DNA of 64,000 nt from Flavobacteriaceae bacterium PS02338 (GCA_029959615.1 JASCOD010000004.1:62001-126000); one strand, 5' to 3'. Shown: positions 16,478-26,164, counted from the stretch's first letter. Numbers and translations: made by a program. Notes: generated by a model not told the origin, from the sequence alone.

Positions 16478-17689
16478 TTAGTGTTCTGCCCACTCAATTT
16501 TGCTCAAGTCAATTCCTTCTTTAAACATTTCCCAAAGTGGAGAAAGATCTCTCAAGTGGTTCACTGCTTTCTTAGTATTTTCTATTGCGTAATCAACTTC
16601 TTCTTCTGTAGTAAACCTACCTAAACCAAAACGTATCGAAGAGTGTGCCAAATCATCAGAAAGGCCTAAAGATTTTAAGACATAAGATGGTTCTAATGAA
16701 GCAGAAGTACAAGCAGAGCCCGAAGAAACTGCTAAATCTTTCATTGCCATCATTAAACCTTCACCCTCCACATATTTAAAAGAAATGTTAGCCACGTGTG
16801 GTAAACGGTGTTGTACGTTACCATTTACATAACTTTCTTCTAATACAGTCAAAGCGCTTTCCAATTTATCACGTAAGCCAGATAAACGTTTAGCTTCTTC
16901 GTCCATTTCTAAACGACAAAGCTCACAAGCTTTACCTAAACCAACAATACCTGGTACGTTTAAGGTTCCAGAACGCATGCCACGCTCATGGCCACCACCG
17001 TCCATTTGTGAAGTAACTTTAACTCTTGGGTTTTTTCTACGTACATATAAAGCGCCAACACCTTTTGGTCCGTACATTTTGTGCGCACTGAAAGCCATTA
17101 AGTCAATACCATCAGCATTTACGTCTACAGGAATTTTACCAACTGCCTGTGTAGCATCAGTGAAAAATAAAGCACCGTGTTTGTGTGCAATGGCGGAAAT
17201 TTCTTTAATCGGTTGAATTACACCAATCTCGTTATTTCCGTACATGATGGTTACCAAGATAGTTTCTGGTGTCATTGCAGCTTCTAATTCAGCTAAATCA
17301 ATTAAACCATCTTCTTTTACATTTAAATAAGTAACCTTAGCACCTTGTTTTTCTAAGTGTTTGCAAGTATCTAATACAGCTTTGTGCTCTGTAGTAGCGG
17401 TAATGATGTGATTACCTTTGTCAGCATACATTTCGAAAACACCTTTGATAGCCAAGTTATCAGCTTCAGTAGCACCAGAAGTAAAGATGATTTCTTTTTC
17501 TGTACAGCCAATCAGTTTTGCAACTTGTTCGCGGGCATAGTCTACACCTTCTTCAGCAACCCATCCAAAAGCGTGGTTACGGCTAGCTGCATTACCAAAT
17601 TTGTTGGTGAAATAAGGTAACATAGCTTCCAATACTCTTGGGTCTAGAGGTGTTGTAGCGTTATTATCTAAGTAAATAGGAAGTTCCAT
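16478..17689 (-). CDS. iscS: Cysteine desulfurase IscS
   Basis: A 403-residue PLP enzyme that takes sulfur from cysteine for Fe-S clusters and tRNA thiolation. The PLP lysine is Lys204 ([10 protein letters not shown]) and the persulfide-bearing cysteine is Cys327 in [10 protein letters not shown]. This long-loop arrangement is of the IscS (group I) type. First gene of the operon with iscU and iscA; its promoter lies at 17749-17776. Confidence 0.96.
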   Translation of the reverse strand: MELPIYLDNNATTPLDPRVLEAMLPYFTNKFGNAASRNHAFGWVAEEGVDYAREQVAKLIGCTEKEIIFTSGATEADNLAIKGVFEMYADKGNHIITATTEHKAVLDTCKHLEKQGAKVTYLNVKEDGLIDLAELEAAMTPETILVTIMYGNNEIGVIQPIKEISAIAHKHGALFFTDATQAVGKIPVDVNADGIDLMAFSAHKMYGPKGVGALYVRRKNPRVKVTSQMDGGGHERGMRSGTLNVPGIVGLGKACELCRLEMDEEAKRLSGLRDKLESALTVLEESYVNGNVQHRLPHVANISFKYVEGEGLMMAMKDLAVSSGSACTSASLEPSYVLKSLGLSDDLAHSSIRFGLGRFTTEEEVDYAIENTKKAVNHLRDLSPLWEMFKEGIDLSKIEWAEH

Positions 17690-17748
17690 CTAATATTTAA
17701 TTTTTAAAATTTAGCTGAGCGCTTAACGCTTTTCAGCTTTTAACAACA

Positions 17749-17776
17749 CAAAGATACGAAAAAACTTTCCGAACAA
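17749..17776 (-). promoter_or_regulatory. Promoter of the iscSUA operon
   Basis: On the minus strand, TTG (17776-17774), a 17-bp spacer and TATCTTTG (17756-17749) fit the Bacteroidota promoter pattern. This leaves an untranslated leader of roughly 55 bases. No known IscR site was recognised. Confidence 0.6.
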
Positions 17777-17921
17777 TTATAGATAATGGCTATGAAGCTA
17801 TAGATAAAACCTGCATTTTTACATTCCGATAACGAGAACAGTTGTGGGTTGTGATTTACGAGTTGTCTATTTAGATCCGTAACCTAATAACTCGTAACTG
17901 ATAACTTTTCTTTTTAAAGAC

Positions 17922-18323
17922 ATGAACAAGATAGAACATATTGGTATTGCGGTAGCTGATTTGGGAAAAGCTACCTCGTTATATGAAAAATTGTTGGGTA
18001 CAAATTGCTATAAAACCGAGCGTGTGGAAAGTGAAAACGTTGACACAGCTTTTTTCAGAACAGGCAAAAATAAGATAGAATTGTTGGCTAGCACAGCTGA
18101 TGACGGTGCTATCGCTAAGTTTATTGCTAAAAAAGGAGAAGGCATACATCATATTGCTTTTGATGTGGATGATATTTATGCGGAAATGGAGCGGTTAAGG
18201 AATGAAGGTTTTAAACTGTTAAACGAAGAACCTAAAAAAGGTGCAGATAATAAGTTGATTTGCTTTGTGCATCCAAAGGGAACAAATGGGGTATTGATAG
18301 AACTTTGTCAGGAAATTAGATGA
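17922..18323 (+). CDS. mce: Methylmalonyl-CoA epimerase
   Basis: A 133-residue VOC-superfamily metalloenzyme that interconverts (R)- and (S)-methylmalonyl-CoA in propionate metabolism. Likely metal ligands are His6 (IEHIGIAV), His76 or His77 (GIHHIAFDV) and Glu127 (VLIELCQ). Length is typical. It overlaps the next gene by four bases (ATGA), indicating an operon. Confidence 0.93.
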   Translation: MNKIEHIGIAVADLGKATSLYEKLLGTNCYKTERVESENVDTAFFRTGKNKIELLASTADDGAIAKFIAKKGEGIHHIAFDVDDIYAEMERLRNEGFKLLNEEPKKGADNKLICFVHPKGTNGVLIELCQEIR

Positions 18324-18607
18324 GTGGAATGTCATTAGCGAAAATGGTAGGAAAGGATTTTGAACTGCCAGAAGATATAACTGAAAACCAATTACGGGAA
18401 GTTTTAGTGAAAGCTTTTGAATATTTGGTAGAAGATGATTTTTCGAAACTGGTACAAATTCTTTACCGTGCCGATGTAGACCAAGATAAATTGAAACTAC
18501 TGTTGGAAAGCGCCGAAAATTCTAGCTCAGGCGAAGTGATAGCTGATGCTTATATTACTAGGCAAAAAGCGAAACTGGAAATTTGGAATAAATATTCGAA
18601 GTCTTAA
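18320..18607 (+). CDS. Small protein co-transcribed with mce, function unknown
   Basis: A 95-residue soluble, acidic, helical protein (FELPEDITENQLREVLVKAF; FSKLVQILYRADVDQDKLKLLLE). It starts on the ATGA overlap with mce, so translation is probably coupled. No known motif was recognised; its tight link to the epimerase is the only clue to its role. Confidence 0.75.
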   Translation: MSGMSLAKMVGKDFELPEDITENQLREVLVKAFEYLVEDDFSKLVQILYRADVDQDKLKLLLESAENSSSGEVIADAYITRQKAKLEIWNKYSKS

Positions 18608-18613
18608 GACATT

Positions 18614-18786
18614 TTCCGTCATGCTGAATTTATTTCAGCATCAGTTTGATTTTTAGAAAAAAGACTTACGAAGTTTCAAAAACTTCGTAAGTCTAAAAAT
18701 ATATTGAAAATCAACGCAGTTAAATCTTTGAATAATATTTTGATTTAAAGATTTCTCCATTCTGCTGCGCTCTAGTCGAAATGACG
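18614..18786. repeat. Compound palindromic repeat with a terminator-like hairpin
   Basis: The outer arms TCCGTCAT (about 18615) and ATGACGGA (about 18779) enclose three parts. These are a small hairpin (TGCTGAA/TTCAGCA), a perfect 15-bp stem AGACTTACGAAGTTT/AAACTTCGTAAGTCT (18662-18694, three-base loop), and a GATTTCTCCATTCTGC...CGAAATGACGG tail of the family also seen at 12491-12584 and 56787-56826. It separates two convergent genes and the central stem could terminate both transcripts. Confidence 0.7.
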
Positions 18787-18795
18787 GACGATACC

Positions 18796-20043
18796 TTACT
18801 CTTCTTCTTTCGAAAGCGCTCTTGTAGCTACTTTTCCAACGCTTAGGCCTTGTACAATAATTGAAAAAACTACAATAAAGTAAGTAATTGCCAAAATTAC
18901 TGGCTTATGTGGCCCTTCATCAATGGATAGAGCCAAGGCAATAGAAACACCACCTCGTAAACCTCCCCAAACCAATACTTTAATGGTGCCTTTACTGAAC
19001 TTGTTTTTGAAAGGAATTACTTTTACTGGAATATAAATCGAGATAAACCTAGCAAAAAGTACCACCACAATACTAATAGCTCCCATTACCCAGTAATTGG
19101 TGATGCTAGGAATGATCAATAGCTCGAAACCAATAAACAGGAACAAAATTGCATTCAAAATTTCATCAATCAGTTCCCAAAATTTATTCAAGTAATCTTT
19201 TGTAGTAGCTGACATGGCTGTTCTTTTGCCATAATTTCCAATCACAATACCTGCTGCAACCATGGTTAACGGACCAGAAATGTGCATTGCCCTGGCAATT
19301 AGATATCCGCCCATTACTACCGATAGGGTGATCAAAACTGACACTTTGTAATCATCGATTTTACGCATCGCATTTGATGCTCCAAGGCCTAATAACGCAC
19401 CAACGATAAATCCACCAGCAGCTTCTTTGATTAATAACCAAGAGATGTTGCCAAACGAAATATCCATGTCGCTGCTTTGGGTTAACTGCAAAATCACGGC
19501 GAAAACCACAACGGCAACACCATCATTAAATAGTGATTCGCCAGCAACCTTGGTTTCCAACGACTTCTTTACTTTGGCTTCTTTTAACACGCCCATTACC
19601 GCAATAGGATCGGTGGGAGAGATCAATGCACCAAATAATAAACAATATAAAAAAGGCATCTCTAGTCCTAATAGAGGGGTAATATAAAAGACTATACCAC
19701 CTACTACAAAAGTAGAAATGACCACACTTACGGTGGAGAATATTACAATCGGGCCCCGTTGTTCCTTTAGGTCTTTTAGGTTGATGTGGATAGCCCCTGC
19801 GAAGAGTAAGAAATTAAGCATGGCGCCCATCAGCACCTCGGTAAAATCTACGTCTTTTAAAAGGTTAGAAAAATGGGTGAAAGTATCGGGAAATAAATGT
19901 CCTGTAATTACGAGTATAATCGACGACAACATGGCAATAATCATAATGCCGATGGTAGAAGGTAACTTTAAATATCTAAGATTGAGATACGAAAAAAAAG
20001 AGGCGAGAACGATGAGAACGGAAAACGAATAGTATAACTCCAT
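18796..20043 (-). CDS. Monovalent cation:proton antiporter (CPA1)
   Basis: A 415-residue inner-membrane protein with about twelve helices, of the NhaP/NHE (CPA1) type. It exchanges Na+ or K+ for H+ in pH and salt homeostasis. The core motifs are SPTDPIAV (unwound helix), GESLFNDGVAVVVF (ion-binding Asn-Asp) and WGGLRGGVSIALAL. There is no long C-terminal regulatory tail. Cation preference cannot be read from the sequence. Confidence 0.9.
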   Translation of the reverse strand: MELYYSFSVLIVLASFFSYLNLRYLKLPSTIGIMIIAMLSSIILVITGHLFPDTFTHFSNLLKDVDFTEVLMGAMLNFLLFAGAIHINLKDLKEQRGPIVIFSTVSVVISTFVVGGIVFYITPLLGLEMPFLYCLLFGALISPTDPIAVMGVLKEAKVKKSLETKVAGESLFNDGVAVVVFAVILQLTQSSDMDISFGNISWLLIKEAAGGFIVGALLGLGASNAMRKIDDYKVSVLITLSVVMGGYLIARAMHISGPLTMVAAGIVIGNYGKRTAMSATTKDYLNKFWELIDEILNAILFLFIGFELLIIPSITNYWVMGAISIVVVLFARFISIYIPVKVIPFKNKFSKGTIKVLVWGGLRGGVSIALALSIDEGPHKPVILAITYFIVVFSIIVQGLSVGKVATRALSKEEE

Positions 20044-20272
20044 GAATAAAATTTAAGGGTTTTCGAAATAGGTAAGTTCGCAATATAATGATTAAGGGCT
20101 TTTTGAGCAATTTTTAAGTGGCTTTTGTTACACTAATTAAGTGTGGGATGTGGCTTTTGTTTAATTGATAAATACCACAATGGGGTATGGTGTCAAGTGA
20201 GATAAGTGTTTATATTGCAAAGCTTTAGGTTTTTTGTGCAGACATGGGCAAATGATACTTATATTTATCTGA

Positions 20273-20731
20273 ATGAAAATGAAGATTTTTCTTGTTTTGT
20301 TTTTGCTTTATGATTTGGCTTATGCACAAAAAAGATTAGATAAAACTGAAGGTAGTCCAGCTCAGAAGCTAATTTTAGATAAAGCTTATGCGTATATGAG
20401 TAATGATCAATATGACTCAGCTCAATATTGTCTGAATAAGATCTACTCTATAGGCAGTTCTCGAAAACCTACGCGGTTTGCATATTATTTAACCACATGC
20501 CAGGCCGAAATTTACTACTATAATAATTTGCATTTATTGGGGTTGCAGGAATCGTTAAAAGGAGAAACTATCGACGAAATTTTAAAGGATAGTGTCTTGA
20601 TGGCTCGTAATGTCCGTTATGGAATAATAAATATTGATAATAGTAAAGGGGGCACTATTTTCATTAAACAAGGTGAGGCTCGTGCAGTTTTTGATACAGA
20701 TTTAGTTTCTGAAAGTATTCCCATGTTTTGA
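20273..20731 (+). CDS. Exported protein of unknown function
   Basis: A 152-residue protein with a signal peptide (about 1-18, ending AYA) and a mostly helical mature part (LDKAYAYMSNDQYDSAQYCLNK resembles a single TPR-like hairpin; QARFDTDLVSES-type end). No family recognised. A second ATG two codons downstream (20279) is an equally good start. It stands alone between the antiporter and rpmE2; the roughly 230 bp upstream show no clear promoter. Confidence 0.6.
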   Translation: MKMKIFLVLFLLYDLAYAQKRLDKTEGSPAQKLILDKAYAYMSNDQYDSAQYCLNKIYSIGSSRKPTRFAYYLTTCQAEIYYYNNLHLLGLQESLKGETIDEILKDSVLMARNVRYGIINIDNSKGGTIFIKQGEARAVFDTDLVSESIPMF

Positions 20732-20803
20732 GGTATTTAGGTGTGGGGAAATAGTTGTCTATCTATTTGAGAGTGCTTTTGTGAAAATATTGTTTTTCTA
20801 TGC

Positions 20804-20834
20804 TTGTAAGTGTGAAAAATTATCTTGATATTTG
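20804..20834 (+). promoter_or_regulatory. Probable rpmE2 promoter
   Basis: TTG (20804-20806), a 20-bp spacer and GATATTTG (20827-20834), one mismatch from TAnnTTTG. It would leave an untranslated leader of about 105 bases before the rpmE2 ATG, long enough to hold a ribosomal-protein leader structure, but none was recognised by eye. Confidence 0.45.
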
Positions 20835-20943
20835 CACCTCTAAAATTGTAGAGTTCAAAACGAATAGAAACATTCATCAACATTGTTGCCAGCAAATTGC
20901 AAAAGTGGGGTTGGGGTTTCAAAACAAAAAGATAAATAAAAAG

Positions 20944-21192
20944 ATGAAAAAAGATTTGCATCCATCAAGCTACAGATTCGTTGTTTTTAAAGATATGTCT
21001 AACGAATATTCTTTCTTAACTAAATCTTGTGTTGAAACTAAAGAAACAATTAAATGGGAAGATGGTAATGAGTATCCTCTTTACAAATTAGAGATTTCTC
21101 ATACTTCACACCCTTTCTATACTGGTAAAATGAAGTTGGTAGATACAGCTGGTCGTATCGATAAATTCAAAAACCGTTACGCTAAAAAATAA
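20944..21192 (+). CDS. rpmE2: Ribosomal protein bL31, type B
   Basis: An 82-residue bL31 protein of the zinc-free type B ([20 protein letters not shown] start; [22 protein letters not shown] centre). The four-cysteine zinc site of type A is absent; only one cysteine remains. The ATG at 20944 is chosen because it gives the family's N-terminus; the frame is open upstream to 20800, but that part is leader. A perfect palindromic terminator follows. Confidence 0.95.
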   Translation: MKKDLHPSSYRFVVFKDMSNEYSFLTKSCVETKETIKWEDGNEYPLYKLEISHTSHPFYTGKMKLVDTAGRIDKFKNRYAKK

Positions 21193-21216
21193 TTTTAGCT
21201 TAAAAGCATATTTTTT

Positions 21217-21248
21217 AAAAGTCCCGAGCTTAAGCTCGGGACTTTTTT
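21217..21248. terminator. Terminator after rpmE2
   Basis: GTCCCGAGCTT and AAGCTCGGGAC form a perfect 22-bp palindrome at 21221-21242, flanked by AAAA and a run of T. Confidence 0.9.
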
Positions 21249-21256
21249 TATTTTTG
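21249..21256 (+). promoter_or_regulatory. Possible leaderless promoter of the GlmU-like gene
   Basis: TATTTTTG fits the -7 box and ends six bases before the ATG at 21263, so the transcript would have almost no leader. No -33 element is seen because the terminator occupies that place; moderate to low support. Confidence 0.35.
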
Positions 21257-21262
21257 TGGCTT

Positions 21263-22432
21263 ATGGTAATCAATCTTTTTGATGATAAATCTTGGTTTTC
21301 GCTCAGGCCTTTAACTTTTACAAGACCTGTTGCCGATTTAAGGATGGGAATTTTAACCATCGCTGAAAAATGGAGTAAGTATCTCAATGCCGATTTTGGC
21401 TATCTCACACAGGAATATCTTAGTGAAAAATACACCTTAGCTAATTCAAATCTCTTTATCAACGGTTCTATTTGTCCTGATGAAGAATTGATTGAGGCTG
21501 TAGTGAAATTGAAAGATGGTGAGGTTTTACATGCTGCCGATATTGTAGTAGCCTATTGTGCAAGTTCAATTGATAGCTATTATGAGGCTTTGAATCGGTT
21601 GGAGCGTGTAGCTTATTTATCAAGCTACGTGAAGATAGATTATCCAGAACATATTTTCGGGTTTAATGATGTAGAGCTACAAAAGGATTTCGCACTGTTA
21701 ACCAAAGGAAGAACATCAGCTAGATTAAGTGGTACTAATACTATTCTAGGCGATCATATCTTTGTAGAAGAAGGTGCAACGGCAGAATGTGCTACTTTCA
21801 ATACTTTACAAGGACCTATTTATTTGGGTAAGAATAGTCAGGTTTGGGAAGGCTGTCACATCAGAGGTTCATTTGCTCTATGTAATGACTCTCAAGTAAA
21901 AATGGGCGCTAAAATCTATGGCAAAACTACCATAGGGCCTTTTAGTAGGGTAGGTGGTGAGATTAACAATGCCGTAATTTGGGGCTATTCTTCAAAAGGA
22001 CACGAAGGTTATTTAGGTAACTCCGTAATGGGGCAGTGGTGCAACATTGGAGCAGATAGTAACAACTCCAACTTGAAAAATAACTATGGAGAAGTACGTT
22101 TGTGGGATTACGAGAAAGAGAATTTCAGAAAAACTGGCTTACAGTTTTGTGGTTTAATTATGGCAGATCATGCTAAATGCGCTATCAATACCATGTTTAA
22201 TACGGGAACGGTAGCCGGAGTAAGCGCCAATATTTTCGGTTCGGGCTTTCCACGTAATTTTATCCCAGATTTTGCTTGGGGTGGTGCACATGGATTTGAT
22301 ATTTATGCTTTAGATAAGATGTTGGAGACGGCTGCTCTAGTCTATGAACGTAGAGATTTGACCTTAGACGAAACTGAAAAAGAAATTATATCTCACATTT
22401 TTGAGATGACAAAAGAATATAGACACTTTTAA
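21263..22432 (+). CDS. GlmU-like sugar-phosphate nucleotidyl/acetyltransferase
   Basis: A 389-residue protein of the bacteroidetal GlmU-like family. It has an N-terminal nucleotidyltransferase-like part (SLRPLTFTRPVADLRMGILTI near residue 10) and a C-terminal left-handed beta-helix of hexapeptide repeats (about 150-350; TILGDHIFVEEGATAECATF onward). It is expected to make UDP-GlcNAc for cell-wall synthesis. The ATG at 21263 gives the family's start; a TTG in frame at 21254 lies within the candidate promoter. A fragment of a dispersed repeat follows the stop codon. Confidence 0.85.
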   Translation: MVINLFDDKSWFSLRPLTFTRPVADLRMGILTIAEKWSKYLNADFGYLTQEYLSEKYTLANSNLFINGSICPDEELIEAVVKLKDGEVLHAADIVVAYCASSIDSYYEALNRLERVAYLSSYVKIDYPEHIFGFNDVELQKDFALLTKGRTSARLSGTNTILGDHIFVEEGATAECATFNTLQGPIYLGKNSQVWEGCHIRGSFALCNDSQVKMGAKIYGKTTIGPFSRVGGEINNAVIWGYSSKGHEGYLGNSVMGQWCNIGADSNNSNLKNNYGEVRLWDYEKENFRKTGLQFCGLIMADHAKCAINTMFNTGTVAGVSANIFGSGFPRNFIPDFAWGGAHGFDIYALDKMLETAALVYERRDLTLDETEKEIISHIFEMTKEYRHF

Positions 22433-22502
22433 ATTACGATTTTAGATTGACGAGTCACAACTCAAGAAACATAAAACGTACAACATAAAAACCAAAATAG
22501 AA

Positions 22503-23264
22503 ATGAGAAAACAAATTGTTGCAGGAAACTGGAAAATGAATAACGATTACAATGAAGGCGTATCATTGTTCTCTGAAATTGTAAACATGGTAAGAGACGA
22601 GAAAAAAGGCAATCAAATTGCTGTGATCTGCTCTCCTGCTATTCATTTAAACAGCTTAGCGCAGTTGTCATCGGGTATTGTTAAAATTGGTGCACAAAAT
22701 TGTCACCAAAACGAAAACGGTGCTTATACTGGCGAAATTTCTGCAAAAATGATTAAATCTACTGGTGCAGAATACGTGATTATCGGTCACTCTGAGCGTA
22801 GACAATATTTTGCGGAAAGTAACCAACTTTTGGCAGAGAAAACCATTACTGCATTGGCAAATAACTTAACACCAATTTTCTGTATTGGCGAAACATTAGA
22901 TGAAAGAAATAATGGAAGTTATTTCAATGTGATCGAGACTCAATTGGAAGAAGGAGTATTTGGTTTAAGTGCTGAAGATTTTGGTAAAGTAGTGTTGGCT
23001 TACGAGCCAGTTTGGGCTATTGGTACAGGCTTAACAGCTACGCCAGAACAAGCGCAAGACATCCACGCATTTATCAGGTCTAAAGTAGAAGCTAAATATG
23101 GTGTTAATGTAGCCGACGATACTACCATTTTATATGGTGGAAGCTGCAATGCTAAAAATGCTCCTGAATTGTTTTCGCAAGCAGATATTGATGGTGGTTT
23201 AATTGGTGGCGCATCTTTGAAATCTCGTGATTTTACAGATATCGTTAAAGCATTAAACTCTTAA
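22503..23264 (+). CDS. tpiA: Triosephosphate isomerase
   Basis: A 253-residue TIM-barrel enzyme interconverting dihydroxyacetone phosphate and glyceraldehyde 3-phosphate. Catalytic residues are visible: Asn9 and Lys11 (AGNWKMN), His96 (IIGHSERR) and Glu168 (AYEPVWAIGTG). Phosphate-loop residues (YGGSCN; GGLIGGASL) are intact. Normal length. Confidence 0.98.
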   Translation: MRKQIVAGNWKMNNDYNEGVSLFSEIVNMVRDEKKGNQIAVICSPAIHLNSLAQLSSGIVKIGAQNCHQNENGAYTGEISAKMIKSTGAEYVIIGHSERRQYFAESNQLLAEKTITALANNLTPIFCIGETLDERNNGSYFNVIETQLEEGVFGLSAEDFGKVVLAYEPVWAIGTGLTATPEQAQDIHAFIRSKVEAKYGVNVADDTTILYGGSCNAKNAPELFSQADIDGGLIGGASLKSRDFTDIVKALNS

Positions 23265-23287
23265 AACGTAAGATAACTTTAAGTGAT

Positions 23288-23480
23288 CTCATATCATGTT
23301 GAGCTTCCCGAAGTATCGGGACGAGTTATCGAAACATTTTTATAAAGTCTTCGACAAGCTCAGGCTGACAAGAAATATAAAACAAAAAGTTTCTTAATAA
23401 TTTTAATACATAGGCGGGTGAGGACACCTGCCTATAACATCCAACTAGGGTTTGGTGTCCTCACCAAACTCAATTTTTAA
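23288..23480. repeat. Two adjacent dispersed palindromic repeats
   Basis: The first (23295-23372) carries TTGAGCTTCCCGAAG...CTTCGACAAGCTCAGGCTGACA, the same family as 26231-26301. The second (23410-23480) is a nested palindrome: ATAGGC/GCCTAT around GGTGAGGACACC (23417-23428), which is mirrored by GGTGTCCTCACC (23454-23465). Together they fill the 273-bp gap between tpiA and prmA. Confidence 0.7.
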
Positions 23481-23538
23481 GTCAACAGCAGAAAATAGTA
23501 ATTCTGTATGAACTTATGCCTTAAATGGTTTTTATAAT

Positions 23539-24375
23539 ATGGACTACCTAAAAGTAAGTTTTGCCTTTGGCGAAATTGAAGAATATCAGAAAGATTTGCT
23601 AATCGCAGAGTTAGCTGATATTGATTTTGAGACTTTTGAAGATACAACAACTGGCTTTGATGCTTTTGTGCAAAAAAGTTTGTTTGATCATGCTAAGCTT
23701 GACGTTGTTTTAGCTGATTATCAGTCGCTAAATGTAAAATATCAAATAGAAGAAGTGGTTTCCGAAAATTGGAATAAGGAATGGGAGAGTAATTTCAGTC
23801 CCTTAATTATTACCGATAAGTGTTACGTTAGGGCTACTTTTCACGAAGCACAACCCCAATATCAGTACGAAATCGTCATCGACCCTAAAATGTCTTTTGG
23901 AACTGGCCATCATCAAACTACTACCATGATGATGCAGTATATTTTAGAGACTGATTTTATAGGTACTTCTGTATTAGATATGGGAGCTGGTACAGCTATT
24001 TTGGGGATTTTAGCAGCAAAAAGAGGGGCGAAGGATATTGTAGCAATTGATTACGATGAAGTTTGCTATGAAAGTGCGATTGAAAATGCGAAATTAAATC
24101 ATATTGATAATTTAGTATCATTGCACGGTAGTAAAGAAGCTATTCCGCAACAGACTTTTGATGTTGTTTTAGCAAATATCAATAGGAATATCCTTCTAGA
24201 TCAAATAGAAACTTATGTTTCGGTGCTAAAAAAAGATGGTTTAATTTTCTTCAGTGGATTTTATGAAACTCCAGATTTGGATATCATTAAATCACATTGT
24301 GAACAATTTGGATTAATTTACCAAGGACATAAGAAAATAGATAACTGGGTTTCAGCTAAGTTTATAAAAAAATAA
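23539..24375 (+). CDS. prmA: Ribosomal protein L11 methyltransferase
   Basis: A 278-residue SAM-dependent methyltransferase that trimethylates ribosomal protein uL11. It has an N-terminal substrate-recognition domain, the SFGTGHHQTTTMM segment, SAM motif I (VLDMGAGTAILGILAAKRGA, about 140-160) and the post-motif LANINRNIL. The spacer to the next gene is filled by a palindromic repeat. Confidence 0.95.
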   Translation: MDYLKVSFAFGEIEEYQKDLLIAELADIDFETFEDTTTGFDAFVQKSLFDHAKLDVVLADYQSLNVKYQIEEVVSENWNKEWESNFSPLIITDKCYVRATFHEAQPQYQYEIVIDPKMSFGTGHHQTTTMMMQYILETDFIGTSVLDMGAGTAILGILAAKRGAKDIVAIDYDEVCYESAIENAKLNHIDNLVSLHGSKEAIPQQTFDVVLANINRNILLDQIETYVSVLKKDGLIFFSGFYETPDLDIIKSHCEQFGLIYQGHKKIDNWVSAKFIKK

Positions 24376-24453
24376 CCCCCAGCCCCTAAAGGGGAGTATT
24401 GGGCTTGTAAGATTTGAAATTAGTTCCTCCCTTTAGGGAGGTTAGGAGGGTTT
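24376..24453. repeat. Palindromic repeat between prmA and mpl
   Basis: CCCCCAGCCCCTAAAGGGGAG on the left is mirrored by CTCCCTTTAGGGAGGTTAGG on the right. The element occupies the entire spacer, touching the prmA stop codon and ending just before the mpl ATG, so it would be transcribed if the two genes form an operon. Confidence 0.7.
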
Positions 24454-25809
24454 ATGAAAATTCATTTGATAGCTATCGGTGGTGCTGCAATGCACAATTT
24501 AGCCATTGCTTTACATAAAAAAGGTTTTGAGGTAACTGGTTCAGACGATGTAGTCTATGAACCTTCAAAAAGCCGATTGGATAAGTACGGTTTGTTGCCC
24601 GCTAAAATGGGTTGGGACGAAAATCGTATCACTCCAGGTATCGATGCCATTATCCTTGGAATGCATGCCCGCGTAGATAATCCTGAGTTGTTAAAAGCAC
24701 AAGAGCTAGGTTTGAAAATCTATTCTTACCCTGCCTATATCTACGAGCAATCGAAAGAGAAAATCAGAGTGGTTATTGGAGGAAGTCATGGGAAAACCAC
24801 TATTACTTCGATGATTTTACATGTGTTGAATTACCATCAAAAAGAATTCGATTATCTAGTTGGTGCGCAATTGGCTGGTTTCGATACTATGGTGAAAATT
24901 ACCGATTCTGCACCAATTATAGTGATAGAAGGAGATGAATATCTGGCATCGCCGATTGATAGAAGACCTAAATTCCATTTGTATCATGCTAATATAGCAG
25001 TGATTAGCGGTATTGCTTGGGATCATATTAATGTATTCCCAACTTTTGCTGACTATGTAGTGCAGTTTTCTAAGTTTATCGATACCATTACTCCAAACGG
25101 AAAACTCATTTATTGTGAGCTGGATGAAGAATTGAAGAAAACGGTAGAGCAGTCGACTGCTGATGTGGTGAAAATACCTTACGGAATTCCTGCTCACGAA
25201 GTGAAAGATGGGGTAAGTTATCTGTTGCCTCAACATACCGCTTTAAATGTATTTGGCGACCATAACTTGATGAACCTAAATGCGGCTAAACAAGTTTGCG
25301 CTCAGTTAGGAATTGATGAGGATGGATTTAACACTGCCATTAGTTCTTTTGCTGGTGCTGCTAAAAGATTGGAACTGATTAGTGCTATAAATCAAACCAA
25401 TGTTTACAAAGATTTTGCACATTCGCCATCTAAACTAAAAGCGACTATTCACGCAGTAAAAGCTCAATTCACGGATAGAAAGCTAGTTGCTTTTATGGAA
25501 CTGCATACTTTCAGTAGTTTAAATAAGGAGTTTTTAAAGGAGTATAAAGGCGCTATGAGCGACGCTGATTTAGCGATTGTGTACATCGATGCCAAAACCT
25601 TTGAACAAAAGAAAATGCAGCCGCTAACAGAACGTGATATTAAAGAAGCTTTTGAGGATGACAAGTTGTTGTACTTCGATAATGCAGAGAAGTTAGAAGT
25701 CTATTTGAAAAGCTTAAATTATCAGAGTACTAATTTGTTAATGATGAGCTCTGGTACTTATGCCGGCTTAGATTTACCGAAGTTGGCTACAGAATTGAAA
25801 ACAAAATGA
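24454..25809 (+). CDS. mpl: UDP-MurNAc:tripeptide ligase (murein recycling)
   Basis: A 451-residue Mur-ligase-family enzyme that joins recycled L-Ala-gamma-D-Glu-meso-DAP to UDP-MurNAc. It has an N-terminal Rossmann domain (IHLIAIGGAAMHNLAIALHK), the ATP P-loop GGSHGKTTITSM (about 108-119), a central domain with VIEGDEYLASPIDRRPKF and a C-terminal domain with DFAHSPSKLKATIHA. This pattern separates Mpl from MurC. The gene indicates peptidoglycan recycling. Confidence 0.93.
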   Translation: MKIHLIAIGGAAMHNLAIALHKKGFEVTGSDDVVYEPSKSRLDKYGLLPAKMGWDENRITPGIDAIILGMHARVDNPELLKAQELGLKIYSYPAYIYEQSKEKIRVVIGGSHGKTTITSMILHVLNYHQKEFDYLVGAQLAGFDTMVKITDSAPIIVIEGDEYLASPIDRRPKFHLYHANIAVISGIAWDHINVFPTFADYVVQFSKFIDTITPNGKLIYCELDEELKKTVEQSTADVVKIPYGIPAHEVKDGVSYLLPQHTALNVFGDHNLMNLNAAKQVCAQLGIDEDGFNTAISSFAGAAKRLELISAINQTNVYKDFAHSPSKLKATIHAVKAQFTDRKLVAFMELHTFSSLNKEFLKEYKGAMSDADLAIVYIDAKTFEQKKMQPLTERDIKEAFEDDKLLYFDNAEKLEVYLKSLNYQSTNLLMMSSGTYAGLDLPKLATELKTK

Positions 25810-25816
25810 TTTTACT

Positions 25817-26164
25817 TTGGCTAATCAAAGATTAATATCAGAAATAGGTGCAAACATTAAGCAACTGAGGTTGGCGCAAGCTAAGGGCCAAACGGAAGTA
25901 GCAACTGCACTAAAAATTTCTGTGGCTGCTTTGTCTAAAATTGAAAATGGACAGACCGATATTAATCTTTCTCGATTGGCCCAAATTGCTAAATATTTTG
26001 AGGTTTCGGTTAGTTCAGTTATTTCTAAAGAGATAAATACTACTGTTTCGCAAGATGTTTTAGAAGAGTTGGAACAGCTAAAACAACAACTCGCTGATAA
26101 AAATGCTGAGGTAATGAAACTTCAGAAAAAAGTAATTGATTTATACGATAAACTGGGGTTGTAG
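25817..26164 (+). CDS. Xre-family helix-turn-helix protein with a coiled-coil tail
   Basis: A 115-residue protein: helix-turn-helix of Cro/CI type (about 8-62, TEVATALKISVAALSKIENGQ), then a predicted coiled coil (about 75-112, LEELEQLKQQLADKNAEVMKLQKKV). No ATG lies in frame near the start. The likely start is TTG at 25817, seven bases after the mpl stop codon, suggesting coupling with mpl. Target genes unknown. Confidence 0.85.
   Translation: MANQRLISEIGANIKQLRLAQAKGQTEVATALKISVAALSKIENGQTDINLSRLAQIAKYFEVSVSSVISKEINTTVSQDVLEELEQLKQQLADKNAEVMKLQKKVIDLYDKLGL

Noticed and set aside
20832..20943. Ribosomal-protein leader RNA before rpmE2
   Set aside because: The leader is long enough, but I could not draw a convincing conserved structure by eye; a covariance-model search would decide.
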